Shown here: piece by piece, positions 26,849-36,408 of the stretch
How positions within the stretch are numbered: position 1 is the stretch's first letter
Layout: every line of letters starts with the position of its first letter
DNA from: JACVRW01 sp963739095
Lineage (GTDB): Bacteria; Actinomycetota; Thermoleophilia; Solirubrobacterales; Thermoleophilaceae
Reading direction: 5' to 3'
NCBI GenBank assembly: GCA_963739095.1
Contig: CAVTZF010000015.1
Coordinates: 3,445 to 67,444, forward strand
Length of the DNA stretch: 64,000 bases
The notes under the pieces: generated by a model
Databases searched by the model: none
What the model was told of the DNA's origin: nothing
The model's input: only the letters and a program-made list of their open reading frames with translations
Position numbers and translations under genes: made by a program

Positions 26849-27309
26849 TGTTCCTCCCACTCCTCTGCCCTGCGTACCCCCAGGGTCAGTCCGTTGACTC
26901 GCTCGACCACGACGGCGTCCCCCACCCCGAGCTCCGGCTCCTCGTCCGGCCAGCTGTTCCGCGCTCGCCAGAGCGCGCCGTCGACGAGCACCTGGCCTGC
27001 GCCCGCATCCCAGGTGCGCACGACCCCGCAGCGTCCGCTGAGCGCCTCGCTGCCCGAGGAGATGCGCAGCCGACGGGTGGCGAGTGCCTTGCGCGTCGCC
27101 ACCGCGAGCCACAGGCCGGCGACCGCCCCGGCGGCAAGCACCGACGCGATGACGACGGCGATGCCGGCCCCTGCGCCCGCGACTGCCAGCGCCAAGCCAG
27201 TGGCAAGCGTCACGCCGCCGAGGACCCCCAGCACGCCTCCGGGCACGTGCGCCTCGGCCACCAACAAGGCGGCCCCGACAATCACGAGGGCCACTCCGGC
27301 TTCAATCAT
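26842..27309 (-). CDS. NfeD-like membrane protein
   Basis: Protein of 155 residues. Hydrophobic segments near the N-terminus (AGVALVIVGAALLVAEAHVP, VLGGVTLATGLALAVAGAG and GIAVVIASVLAAGAVAGLWL) form the membrane part. The C-terminal OB-fold domain, GRCGVVRTWDAGAGQVLVDG to VGDAVVVERVNGLTL, is the typical short NfeD tail. ATG 27309 is preceded by GGAGGAAAG. It overlaps the SPFH gene by 7 nt, the classic NfeD-stomatin pairing. The frame is open into the RDD gene upstream, which is taken as an indel artefact. Confidence 0.9.
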   Translation of the reverse strand: MIEAGVALVIVGAALLVAEAHVPGGVLGVLGGVTLATGLALAVAGAGAGIAVVIASVLAAGAVAGLWLAVATRKALATRRLRISSGSEALSGRCGVVRTWDAGAGQVLVDGALWRARNSWPDEEPELGVGDAVVVERVNGLTLGVRRAEEWEEQW

Positions 27310-27370
27310 CTTTCCTCCCTCGATGTTAGTCCTCGTGCACCTCCGGCCTGCGCCAAATTGGCGCCTGGGT

Positions 27371-28586
27371 CTAGCCGGGTCGGGGTCGGTGCCGACGACG
27401 ACGCTGCCGGCGAGCATGTCGTGGAGCCCGCGGCGGCGGTCGTCGAAGAGGATCGGCAGGAAGCCCGCGAACAGCGGGATCGCGGCGAGCACCAGGAAGA
27501 TGAGCCGCCGCACCGCGCGCCTCGCCGACAGCGGGGTGAAGTCGTCCGCGTCGCAGACGCGGATATGCAGCAGGCGATCGCCCGGCGTCTGGCCGGTGGT
27601 GGTCCAGCAGACCACGAAATAGCCGGCGATCCAGAGGAACCAGACCACGCCACCGACCGCGATCAGCGCCGTCTCGACCCAGCTCGGGAGGCCGAGCACC
27701 GAGATCGCGAGGCCGACCGCCAAACCGATCGCAATCGCCACCAGGGTGATCGCCGCGCAGTCGAGCGTGAAGGCAATCGTGCGCGTTACGAGCCCCTGGT
27801 AGATGGGCCTATCGGCTGGCGCGTCCGGGTCCGAATGCACCCGCGCCGCCACATCGCGGGCACGCGAGGCGACGCTCGCGCGCACGCGGCTGCTCCTCGG
27901 CGAGGCTCACCCCTCGCCCGCCTCCGGGCGGCAGCGCGGCCGGCGGGCGCCTCAGCGCGCGGCGCGCCACTCGCTCGAGCCGGGCGTCGGCGTTGCGCGA
28001 GCGCGCGCGCACCCCGTCCGCCACCTGGTCCGCGAAGCCCATGCTCTGCCGGGTGATCGCGTCGGTCACCGCGGGGCTCTGAGCGATCTCCTCGACGACC
28101 ACCCAGAGGTCCTCGCTCTCGAGCAGCCTGGCGACCGCCTCGTCCACGAGCCGGCTGTCGATCGCACGGGCCACGAGCCGCTCCATCGCCGGGCTCTCGA
28201 GCGCCGCGATCACCACTCGCTCGAGCTCGGGCCCGTCCAGCACGCGTCCGGCCACACGCTCGACGATGCCCTCCTCGAGGGCACGCTCGACGATGGCATC
28301 GACGGCGTCGCTGACTGAGCACGGTGTCGGTGGCCCGCTCGAGCACCCGGTGGCGCACGACCTCGCGCGCGAGCTCATCAACCAGCGGTCCGGCCAGTGC
28401 GCGGCTCAGCGCGTGGCGCACGAGCGCGCTGTCGACCACGCGGTCGGCGACCTCGGTCGCCGCGCGCGAGCCGAGCACCGCGTCGACCGTCGCGAGCGTG
28501 GCGCCCTCGACCGCCCGCCCGCCGAACCGGACCGCTCCAACGACCGGTCTGAGCGCCACCGTTGCCATCGCCTCTGGAAGCCGCAT
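27371..28586 (-). CDS. RDD-family membrane protein with long helical N-terminal domain, multiple frameshifts
   Basis: About 400 residues when repaired. The N-terminal domain (residues 1-240) is alpha-helical, with heptad-like units such as VERALEEGIVERVAGRVLDG and ESPAMERLVARAIDSRLVDE. The C-terminal RDD domain has the Arg-Asp-Asp type motif TRTIAFTLDCAAITLVAI, several TM helices (IGLAVGLAISVLGLPSW and VGGVVWFLWIAGYFVVCW), GQTPGDRLLHIRVC and LFDDRRRGLHDMLAGSVVVG. Breaks lie near 28315, near 27890 and probably just before TAG 27371. It starts at ATG 28586. Role unknown; it is probably a membrane transport or stress protein. Confidence 0.75.
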
Positions 28587-28707
28587 GCGACCATGATCGA
28601 CGCCCCGCCCCTCCGAGGCAAACGGCGGGCAGCGTCTGCCGCCACCCAGCCGACCGGCCGCCGTCCTACGATCCGCTAGGCGCGCAACCTAGGTCAAGGA
28701 GGATCTC

Positions 28708-29271
28708 GTGGAAAGCTCAGTCAGTCCTCAGCCAGAGTCGCTGGGCGATATGAGCATCGCCAGGCTCTGGTGGCTCTGGCTCGTCACCGGCGTCGTGTGG
28801 ATCCTGATCGCGCTCGTGATCCTGCAGTTCGACGACGCCTCCGTCACCACGGTCGGGGTCCTGATCGGAATCATGTTCCTGCTCTCGGGGTTTCAGCAGT
28901 TCTTCGTGGCGGCCGTCGCGCCGGCGCTGAAATGGCTCTGGATGATCTTCGGGGTCCTGTTCGTGATCGCCGGGATCATCGCCCTGATCAGCCCGGAGAA
29001 CACGTTCGCCGCCATCGCCGACATCCTCGGCTTCCTGTTCCTGCTGGTGGGCGTGTTCTGGGTGATCCAGGCGTTCGTCGACCGCGAGGTCAACGAGCTC
29101 TGGTGGCTCGGCCTGATCACAGGCGTCCTGATGATCATCCTCGCCTTCTGGACCGGCGGGCAGTTCTTCATCACCAAGGTCTACGTGCTGCTCGTGTTCG
29201 CGGGCATCTGGGCCCTGATGCAGGGTGTTACCGACATCGTCAAGGCGTTCCAGATCCGCAAGCTGCGCTGA
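28708..29271 (+). CDS. HdeD/DUF308-family membrane protein
   Basis: Multi-TM protein of 187 residues. Six hydrophobic segments are visible, for example WLWLVTGVVWILIALVILQF, VGVLIGIMFLLSGFQQFFVA, WMIFGVLFVIAGIIALI, IADILGFLFLLVGVFWVIQA and LITGVLMIILAFWTGGQFF. The repeated pattern of helix pairs matches HdeD-like acid-resistance proteins. It starts at GTG 28708, with AAGGAGG at 28696-28702. It precedes and overlaps the dehydrogenase start in TGATG, so both may be translated together. Physiological role is not established. Confidence 0.88.
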   Translation: MESSVSPQPESLGDMSIARLWWLWLVTGVVWILIALVILQFDDASVTTVGVLIGIMFLLSGFQQFFVAAVAPALKWLWMIFGVLFVIAGIIALISPENTFAAIADILGFLFLLVGVFWVIQAFVDREVNELWWLGLITGVLMIILAFWTGGQFFITKVYVLLVFAGIWALMQGVTDIVKAFQIRKLR

Positions 29272-30131
29272 TGGCGACGGAGCTGGACTCGGTTGGCGTC
29301 GTGGGCGCCGGCTTCATGGGCTCCGGGATAGCGGAGTCGGCGGCGCGTGCCGGGCTCAGGGTGACGCTGCACGAGCCCGACGCCGCGCCGCTCGACCGCT
29401 CGCGCGGGCGCATCGAGGCCTCCGTCGAGCGGGCCATCGAGGGCGGCAAGCTGAGCGCCGACGAGGCCGGGGCGCTCGTCGAGCGCATCGAGTGGTCGAC
29501 CGATCCCGACGCGCTCGGGGACGCCGGCGTCGTGGTCGAGGCCGTGGTCGAGGACGCGTCGCTCAAGGGCAACGTGTTCCAGACGCTCGACCAGCAGCTG
29601 GGGGAGGACGTGATCCTCGCCTCGAACACCTCGTCGATCCCGATCGCCCAGCTCGCCTCCTGGACCGACCACCCGCAGCGCGTGCTCGGCCTGCACTTCT
29701 TCTCGCCCGTGCCGGTCATGAAGCTCGTCGAGGTGGTCGTGGCGCTCGACACCGACCCCGCTGTCGTGGAGCGCGCGGAGGACTTCGCGCGCCGGCTCGG
29801 CAAGCACCCGATCCGCACCAAGGACCGCTCCGGCTTCATCGTGAACATGCTGCTCGTGCCCTACCTGATGGCGGCGGTGCGCATGTACGAGGACGGCTTC
29901 GCCAACCGCGAGGACATCGACGAGGGCATGCGGCTCGGCTGCGGGCATCCGATGGGCCCGCTCACGCTCTGCGACTTCATCGGGCTCGACGTGCTCTACG
30001 CCGTCTGCGACTCGCTCTACGAGGAGTTCAAGCGGCCCGAGTACGCACCACCGCCGCTCCTGAAGCGGATGGTCGTATCGGGTCACCACGGCCGTAAGAC
30101 CGGGCGCGGCTTCTACGAGTACGACAGCTGA
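29271..30131 (+). CDS. 3-hydroxyacyl-CoA (3-hydroxybutyryl-CoA) dehydrogenase
   Basis: NAD-dependent enzyme of 286 residues that converts 3-hydroxyacyl-CoA to 3-ketoacyl-CoA. The Rossmann motif is VGVVGAGFMGSGIAESAARA near residue 8. Catalytic features follow: ILASNTSSIPIAQLA near 118, LGLHFFSPVPVMKLVEVV near 140 with the catalytic His, and TKDRSGFIVNMLLVPYLMAA near 185. The C-terminal domain contains GCGHPMGPLTLCDFIGLDV. Length matches the single-domain PaaH/Hbd form. It starts at ATG 29271 within TGATG. It belongs with other acyl-CoA genes later in the window in function, though not in operon. Confidence 0.93.
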   Translation: MATELDSVGVVGAGFMGSGIAESAARAGLRVTLHEPDAAPLDRSRGRIEASVERAIEGGKLSADEAGALVERIEWSTDPDALGDAGVVVEAVVEDASLKGNVFQTLDQQLGEDVILASNTSSIPIAQLASWTDHPQRVLGLHFFSPVPVMKLVEVVVALDTDPAVVERAEDFARRLGKHPIRTKDRSGFIVNMLLVPYLMAAVRMYEDGFANREDIDEGMRLGCGHPMGPLTLCDFIGLDVLYAVCDSLYEEFKRPEYAPPPLLKRMVVSGHHGRKTGRGFYEYDS

Positions 30132-30563
30132 TCAGTGCAGCGACTCGCGGGCGGCGGTCATCGCCTCGCCCGGCGTGAGGTAGACGCGCACGCGCGCCAC
30201 GCGGCCGTCGCGGATGCGCGCCACGTGGAAGATCGGGATCTTCCCGATGTCGACCTCGCTGCCCACCCCGCGCGTGCGGGCGAGCATCTGGATGACCACC
30301 TCGTCGCCATAGACGTCGAGACTCTCGATCTCGATGTCGCCGAGCTCGATGATCTCCGCAACCTCGTCGCGGAGGAACGTGATCACGGTGTCAATGCCGT
30401 AGTAGGTGCGGGTGCCCGGCCACTCGGGTGAATTCCACCACTCGATGTCGTGCGCGAAGCAGAGCTCCGCGACGCCTTCGAAGTCGCCTGAGTTCCACAG
30501 CTCGTAGCCCCGCCGCACGAGGTCGAGCTCCTCTGGTGTGACCTGCTGTCTCGTCCCTGGCAC
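30132..30563 (-). CDS. SnoaL/NTF2-like protein
   Basis: Protein of 143 residues beginning at GTG 30563. It has the usual SnoaL-like pattern: ELDLVRRGYELWNSGDFEGV, HDIEWWNSPEWPG, TYYGIDTVITFLRDEVAEII, and strand-rich VVIQMLARTRGVGSEVDIGK and FHVARIRDGRVARVRVYLTP. Members bind small hydrophobic ligands or are small hydrolases or isomerases. It is immediately convergent with the 3-hydroxyacyl-CoA dehydrogenase, its stop touching that gene's stop, and divergent from the long oxidase gene. No specific role can be assigned. Confidence 0.85.
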   Translation of the reverse strand: MPGTRQQVTPEELDLVRRGYELWNSGDFEGVAELCFAHDIEWWNSPEWPGTRTYYGIDTVITFLRDEVAEIIELGDIEIESLDVYGDEVVIQMLARTRGVGSEVDIGKIPIFHVARIRDGRVARVRVYLTPGEAMTAARESLH

Positions 30564-30608
30564 CCGGGATAGGATCGCACGAACAACAGGCGGATCCGGG
30601 GCCGGGGC

Positions 30609-33600
30609 GTGAACAGCAGCGAAGCAAAGAAGGAGATAGCGATCCTTGGCGGCGGCGTGGGCGGGCTCACGGCGGCGTTCGAGCTCACCGCCACGCCCGA
30701 GCTGCGCGCTCGCCACTCGGTAACCGTCTACCAGCTCGGCTGGCGGCTCGGCGGCAAGGGCGCCAGCGGCCGCAACGCGGCCCGCAACAACCGGATCGAG
30801 GAGCACGGGCTGCACGTCTGGTTTGGCTTCTACGACAACGCCTTCCGGCTGATGCGCGACGCCTACGAGGAGCTCGGCCGCGAGCCCGGCACGCCGCTCG
30901 CCACGTTCGACGACGCCTTCAAGCCGTGCAACCAGCTCGTCCTGTACGACCGCCAGGGTTCCGGCTGGGTCGGCCTCCCGTTCGATTGCCCGACCAATCA
31001 GATGAGCCCGGGCGACGCCGACGCGCTGCCGACGTTCTGGGAGATCGCGGCCCAGGCATGCGGCTGGGCGCTGATGGGCTGGCGCGGGCTGCGCGAGGCG
31101 GGCCTCGTCGACGTGGATGGCGACGTCGACATCCCGTTCGTGCCCGAGTGGTTCGAGGATCTCGCCGGCGAGCTCGCCGCAGACCTGCTGGCCCTGCCGA
31201 TCGACGCTGCCGAGCGGCTGCTCGGGGTGGCCGAGCGCCTCGCGCGGGTGCGCGCCGGCAGCACCGACCACCGGCTGCCGCTGCAGGCCGCGCAACCGGC
31301 CCTGCTCGTGCAGCTCCTGAAGAGCTTCCGCGACTGGCTCTGGATCGCTGTGCGCGGCGCCTGCGACGACGAGCCGAACCTGCGCTTCTTCTTCACGGCC
31401 GTCGACGCCGGCGTGTCGACGCTCGCGGGAGTCGTCGAGGACGGCGTGCTCGAGCACGGCTTCGACGTGATCAACGACGAGGAATGGTCGGCCTGGCTCG
31501 CCCGCCACGGCGCCAAGGAGATCACGCTCGGCCGTACGCCCGAGGAGCGCGCGCCCGTGCTGCGCTCCGTCTACGACGTCGCCTTCGGCTACCCGAGGGG
31601 ATCGATCCCTGCGGCCGACGTGGCCGCCGGCACCGCGACGAGCGACCTGCTGCGGCTCGCCTTCAGCTACCGCGGATCGATCATGTACAAGATGCAGGCG
31701 GGCATGGGGGACGCGGTGTTCACGCCGCTTTACGAGGTGCTGCGCGCCCGCGGCGTCCGCTTCAAGTTCTTTCACGCGGTCACCGCCCTCCGGCTCGGCC
31801 GGGACGAGAACGGCCGGCCGCTGAACCGAGTGGACGAGGTCGAAATGGTCGAGCAGGCGAAGCTCGCGTCCGGTCTGCGTGAGTACCGCCCGCTCGAGGG
31901 GGTGGAAAGCCTCGAGTGCTGGCCGAGTGAGCCGCTCTGGGACCAGCTCGAGTCGGCCGCGCAGGGACGCGAGTTCGAGCTCGAGCTGAACACGCTGCGG
32001 CGCGACCCGCACACGCTCGAACGCTCCCGGCCGGGTCAGCCGAAGGACTTCGACGAGCTGGTGCTGGCGATCCCGGTGGGCGCGCTCGAGACGATCTGCG
32101 AGGAGCTGATCGAGCACGACGAGCGCTTCGCGGCGGGGATCCAAAACGCGGTGACGGTCCAGACGCAGGCCTTCCAGGTGTGGGCGAACCGCCCGGCGGC
32201 CGAGCTCGGCTGGGAGCACGACGAGAACTCGGTCGCGGGCTGCTACGTCGAGCCGCTCGACACCTACTGCGACATGAGCCACCTGATCCCGCGCGAGTCC
32301 TGGGCGCCGGGCGACAACGTGCAGACGATCGCCTACTTCTGCGGGGTCCTCGACGAGGTCGAGGGCGAGACGCCGACCGAGGCAACCGAGCGCGTCAAGC
32401 GGAACGCGATCGACTTCATGGCGAACGACATGGCGGCGCTGTGGCCACAGGCGCGCCAGGCGGACGGCGCGTTCGACTGGAGCGTGCTGGTCGACCCGGG
32501 CGGGGGCATCGGCGCGGAGCGCTTCGACGCCCAGTACTGGCGCGCGAACGTCGCCCCGAGCGAGCGCTACGTGCTGACCCCCGCCGGCTCCGTCATGCAC
32601 CGGCTGCCCGTCCGGCGATAGCGGCTTCGAGAACCTCGCGCTGGCCGGCGACTGGACCCGCAACGGGATCGACGGCGGCTGCGTCGAGGCGGCCGTGATC
32701 TCCGGCATCGAGGCGGCCGAGAGCATCACCGGCGTCGCGTACGCGATCCCGGGCCGCGGGCCGGACTGGCTGCGCCCGCACGCGCTCGAGCTGCCGCCCT
32801 ACGTCGAGTACGGCGGCCGCGCGACGACGCCGCCGCCATTCCTCAGCGAGGGCGGCAAGATGCGCGGGTTCCTGCTCGAAGGCGACGAGGAGCGCATCGG
32901 GGAGCTCGTCAACCGGATGTTCAACGTCCCGGCGGGCGGGTCGACCGACTACCGCTCGCTCGGCTCGAACGTGCTGCTGCTGCTGGGCGGCTTCGAGCGC
33001 GTCTCCTGCCTCACCCCGCCGTTCGACCGTTGGGGCTCCGTGGCGGAGATCATGGCCTCGTTCTGGATCCCGGTGATGGCCGGCAAGGATTTCGGCCCTG
33101 CCTTTCGCGCGGAGCGGCTCGTGCTCGCGGTGCCGTACATCTTCGTCGACAACCCGATGTCCTACCTGGGCGGACGCGAGACCTATGGCTACGCGAAGAC
33201 GATGGCGCAGTTCGACCCAGACGACGCGGTCGGCGAGCGCGTGACGATGAACGCCTTCGGCGGCAACTTCGGCCGCGATGAGGGCGCGGCCTGGCGCCCG
33301 TTCCTGGAGGTCGAGGAGGTCGGTGATAAGGACGGGGCCGCCGCAGCGTGCGCTCGAAGGGCCGGGGGGCCTCGTACGCCGGCTCGTCGGCGAGCTGCCC
33401 GCCTTCAATGCCGACGGCGAGATCGTGCTCGCCGACCTCCAGCTCACGGCCGACCTCATCGAGAACATGCTGGCCGGCGAGGTCCACCAGCTCTTCCTCA
33501 AACAGTTTCGCGATGCGGAGGACGGCACCAGGGCGGCCTATCAGTCGGTCGTCGAGGCGCCCTGCAAGATCCTGCGCGTGTCCAACAGGCTGGTCGGGCG

Positions 33601-33883
33601 CGACGCGGACGTGACGATCCACCAACTCGACAGCCATCCGATCGCCCAGGAGATGGGCGTGACGAGCCAGCGCGCGCAGATCGTGTTCGACGCCGAGATC
33701 GACATGGTCGTGGAGCACGGCGTCGAGGTGGCGCGCCCGGCGTCTGCGCTGCCGGCCAGCGGGCCGGCGGCGGCGGTCGGCGTGGACGCCTACACGAGCT
33801 TCCTCGAGACCGCGGCGCGGCGCGCCTGGCGCGAGGTCACGACCATCGAGCGAGCGATCTTCGGCCGCTTCCGGCGGCCCTGA
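30609..33883 (+). CDS. FAD/NAD(P)-binding amine-oxidase-like protein fused to an acetoacetate-decarboxylase-like domain, two frameshifts
   Basis: About 1,090 residues after repair. The N-terminal dinucleotide fold starts IAILGGGVGGLTAAFELTA, then VTVYQLGWRLGGKGASGRN, as in phytoene desaturase and amine oxidases. The flavin-oxidase region ends with NLALAGDWTRNGIDGGCVEA, read in a second frame after a one-base insertion near 32605-32612. A C-terminal domain follows, with LGSNVLLLLGGFERVSCLTP, FWIPVMAGKDFGPAFRAERL and MSYLGGRETYGYAKTM, resembling acetoacetate decarboxylase. A second break near 33311-33330 leads to LVGELPAFNADGEIVLADLQ and the end at 33883. It starts at GTG 30609. It could be a lipid or isoprenoid redox enzyme with a ligand-binding or decarboxylating tail. 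Confidence 0.75.
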
Positions 33884-33895
33884 CGCCCGGCTTCC

Positions 33896-34111
33896 TCAGC
33901 GAGTCTGGACCCACCCCTGCTTGGCCGTCACACCGCCGCCTGTGCCCGCGTGCGGGGCTTGCTTCGACACGGGGCCGTCGCCCGACGTCAGGTCGAACGA
34001 GGCGCCGTCGGCGGCGGCGTAGGTGAGCGTCGCGCCGCCCGCGCCGAGAACGAACGCGACGAGGGCGACGAGGGCGCTGTTGCGGCCGGGGAGTTTGAGT
34101 GCGTGCTCCAT
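33896..34111 (-). CDS. Small membrane-anchored or secreted hypothetical protein
   Basis: Protein of 71 residues. A positively charged start (EHALKLPGRNS) is followed by one hydrophobic helix, ALVALVAFVLGAGGATLTYA. A 40-residue polar tail is rich in Gly, Ser and Thr. It could be a type II anchored or exported peptide. ATG 34111 follows a G-rich stretch. There is no recognisable family. It lies between convergent and same-strand genes, close to the fusion gene end. Confidence 0.55.
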   Translation of the reverse strand: MEHALKLPGRNSALVALVAFVLGAGGATLTYAAADGASFDLTSGDGPVSKQAPHAGTGGGVTAKQGWVQTR

Positions 34112-34155
34112 CCCCCTGATTTAGAGCCGAGCGGGCGCGTTGACTGCGAACTTCG

Positions 34156-35388
34156 TCACAGAGACGGCGGTGACTCCGCAACCGGCTCGGGCATGCCATG
34201 GCGCAGGATCCAGAGCGCGGGTACGACCACGAGCACGGTCGCCCCGATAGCGAGCGCCGCGACGCCGAGCGCGGTGAGCGCGACCCCGCCGAGCAGCGCG
34301 AGCCCGGCGCCGGTGGCGCCGGAGAGCAGGTCGTTGAAGCCGAGCAGGCGGCCGCGCTCCGAGGGCAGCGTGAGGTCGGCGAGCTCAGCGGTGGCAGCCA
34401 CGAAGGAGAGGTTCCAGCCGACCCCGAGCCCGAAGAGCGCGACGGCGGTGGCGGGCACGCTCTCGACCCAGAGCAGGCTGATCACCGAGACCGCCATCAC
34501 GAACAGCCCGCCCGCGAGCGAGGGCGTGCGCCCGATGCGGTCGATGAGGTCCCCGATCACGATCACGAGGGCGTACATGCCGACCACGTGGGCGCCGATG
34601 ATCGGGAAGACGTCGTGGCCCTCGTGCCCGTGATGGTCGACCACCACCGCGCCGGTGAGCGTCATCACGCCGACCATCACCGCGAAGCTCGCCTGCGCCG
34701 CGATGAGCGCCGGAACCACCCCCGGGCGGGCGAGCAGCTCGCGCAGCGGGGCCCTGCGGGCGCCAGGGTCCTCGGGCGGCTCGTGCTCGAGCAGCTCGGC
34801 GATCCGGCGCGGATCGGGCCGCACGGCCGACACGAGCGCGCAGCCGACGAGCATGAACGCCCCCGCCGCGAGCCAGAGCGGCGCGAGCGCCTCGCCGTCG
34901 AGCTCCCTGCCGGCCAGCAGCGGGCTGAACACGGCCGGGCCGAGGATCGCTCCGAACACCGCGCCGAACAGGACGAGCGCGATCCCGCGCGCGCGGCGCT
35001 CGCTCGGATACATGTCACCGGCGGCCGTGCGCGCCAGCAGCGCGACGCCGCTCGCCGCGCCGACGAGGATCAGCCCGCCCAGCACCGCCGGCGCGAGGTC
35101 GCTCGAGCTGCCGAGCGCGGCCAGCCCGCAGCCGGCGGCCCCGATCAGGTAGCCGGCGGCGAGCACCGGCACGCGCCCGACGCGGTCCATCGTCCGCCCG
35201 GCGGGCAGGGCGGCGAGCGCGGCCGCGGCGAGCACGATCGCCGGACCGAGGCCGAGCAGGCCCTCGATCCCGAGGACGTTCACGAGCGTCAGCGACGCGA
35301 CCGCCGCCGACAGCTGCAGCATCGCCGAGTTCGCAGCGAGCGCCGCCGACAGCAGGAACGTGTTGCGCCGGATCGGCAGCTCGTCCAT
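34156..35388 (-). CDS. MFS transporter
   Basis: Major facilitator protein of 410 residues with about twelve hydrophobic segments. The loop between helices 2 and 3 reads LPAGRTMDRVGRVPVLAAGY, a form of the MFS loop motif, and DLIDRIGRTPSLAGGLFVMA is its second-half counterpart. MYPSERRARGIALVLFGAVF precedes helix 5. Substrate cannot be told. Its N-terminus (MDELPIRRNTFLLSAALAAN) is encoded just downstream of azlD, with 4 nt between them, so the pair could be co-transcribed. Confidence 0.88.
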   Translation of the reverse strand: MDELPIRRNTFLLSAALAANSAMLQLSAAVASLTLVNVLGIEGLLGLGPAIVLAAAALAALPAGRTMDRVGRVPVLAAGYLIGAAGCGLAALGSSSDLAPAVLGGLILVGAASGVALLARTAAGDMYPSERRARGIALVLFGAVFGAILGPAVFSPLLAGRELDGEALAPLWLAAGAFMLVGCALVSAVRPDPRRIAELLEHEPPEDPGARRAPLRELLARPGVVPALIAAQASFAVMVGVMTLTGAVVVDHHGHEGHDVFPIIGAHVVGMYALVIVIGDLIDRIGRTPSLAGGLFVMAVSVISLLWVESVPATAVALFGLGVGWNLSFVAATAELADLTLPSERGRLLGFNDLLSGATGAGLALLGGVALTALGVAALAIGATVLVVVPALWILRHGMPEPVAESPPSL

Positions 35389-35392
35389 CGGC

Positions 35393-35695
35393 TCAGAGCG
35401 CCCGCAGCGCGGCCGTCAGGACCGCAGCGACGATCACACAGCCGACGATCGAACCGGTGCGCCAGGCGACGAGGCCGCCGGCCACGACGCCCGCGGTCTC
35501 GGCCCCGACGCTCAGGTCCTTGCCGTCGGCGAACGCCTGCGTGAACACGAGCGCCGCCAGCAGCGCGGGGGCGAGCAGGACGATCACGCTCGTGACCCAG
35601 AGCGGCAGCTCGCGGCCGCCGAGCGCGATCGGGCCGATCGCCTTGAGCACGGCGGTCACGACCGCGCAGCCGCCGATCAGGAGCGCGGCGTTCAC
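35393..35695 (-). CDS. azlD: AzlD-family branched-chain amino acid export subunit
   Basis: Small membrane protein of 100 residues with three hydrophobic stretches and the AzlD pattern VVTAVLKAIGPIALGGRELP, followed by WVTSVIVLLAPALLAALVFT and AETAGVVAGGLVAWRTGS. It partners AzlC to export branched-chain amino acids or analogues such as azaleucine. Its start overlaps the azlC stop by 4 nt (GTGA), so the two are translationally coupled. Confidence 0.9.
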   Translation of the reverse strand: MNAALLIGGCAVVTAVLKAIGPIALGGRELPLWVTSVIVLLAPALLAALVFTQAFADGKDLSVGAETAGVVAGGLVAWRTGSIVGCVIVAAVLTAALRAL

Positions 35696-36408
35696 CGCGC
35701 CGCCCCCTCGGACTCCTGCGCTGCCGCAACCGCTGCCTGCGCCGAGCGCGTGAGTCCGACGAGCGCAGCGACGCTCGCCACCAGGATCGGCACCCCGGCG
35801 GGCGTGAAGGGGACGAGCGTGAGCGCTATGCCGGCGCCCAGCGCGGCGACGGCAACGGCGCGCCGCGTGCGCGCCTCGGCCAGCAGCAGGCCGAGGAAGA
35901 AGGCGGGGTAGATGGCGTCGAGACCGAGCTTGTCGGGATCGCCGAGCAGGTCGCCGCCGAGCGCTCCGGCGATCGTGCCCAGCTGCCAGGTCACGTACTG
36001 GGCCGCCGACGCGCCGAAGAGCAGCCAGCGGTCGAAGCTGCCGTCGCCGCGGCCGGCGAGCGCCCAGGAGGCGTCGACCACGGCCTGTCCTTGGGCGGCG
36101 CGCTTGACGGGGCCGCCCGGGAGCGAGGGCCCGAGAGCCGCGCCCATCGGCAGGAAGCGGGAGTTCATCAGCGCGGCTGCGCCGATCGCCGCCCCGACCG
36201 TTCCGCCGCCGCCGATGATCGCGATCGCAGTGAACTGGGCGGAGCCCGCGAACACGATCACCGACATGATGATCGCCGCGAGCGGGGACAGGCCGGCATC
36301 CTGCGCGACCACGCCGAACGACACGGACAGCAGGAAGCCGGCGATCGCGAACGGGATCCCCTGGCGTACTCCCTCCCGGAAGGCCCGGCCGGAGGAGGTC
36401 GTCCTCAA
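35692..36408 (-). CDS. azlC: AzlC-family branched-chain amino acid exporter
   Basis: Membrane protein of 238 residues. Family motifs are FREGVRQGIPFAIAGFLLSV, FGVVAQDAGLSPLAAIIMSV, FAGSAQFTAIAIIGGGGTVG and NSRFLPMGAALGPSLPGG. With AzlD it forms an efflux system for branched-chain amino acids. The likely start is TTG 36408, overlapping the stop of the preceding small membrane protein as TTGA. The coupling suggests that all three are expressed together. Confidence 0.92.
   Translation of the reverse strand: MRTTSSGRAFREGVRQGIPFAIAGFLLSVSFGVVAQDAGLSPLAAIIMSVIVFAGSAQFTAIAIIGGGGTVGAAIGAAALMNSRFLPMGAALGPSLPGGPVKRAAQGQAVVDASWALAGRGDGSFDRWLLFGASAAQYVTWQLGTIAGALGGDLLGDPDKLGLDAIYPAFFLGLLLAEARTRRAVAVAALGAGIALTLVPFTPAGVPILVASVAALVGLTRSAQAAVAAAQESEGAAR

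Noticed and set aside
30132..32729. Long - strand open frame opposite the amine-oxidase fusion gene
   Set aside because: Only the last 143 codons (SnoaL-like) show real protein character. The rest is the antisense shadow typical of GC-rich genes.
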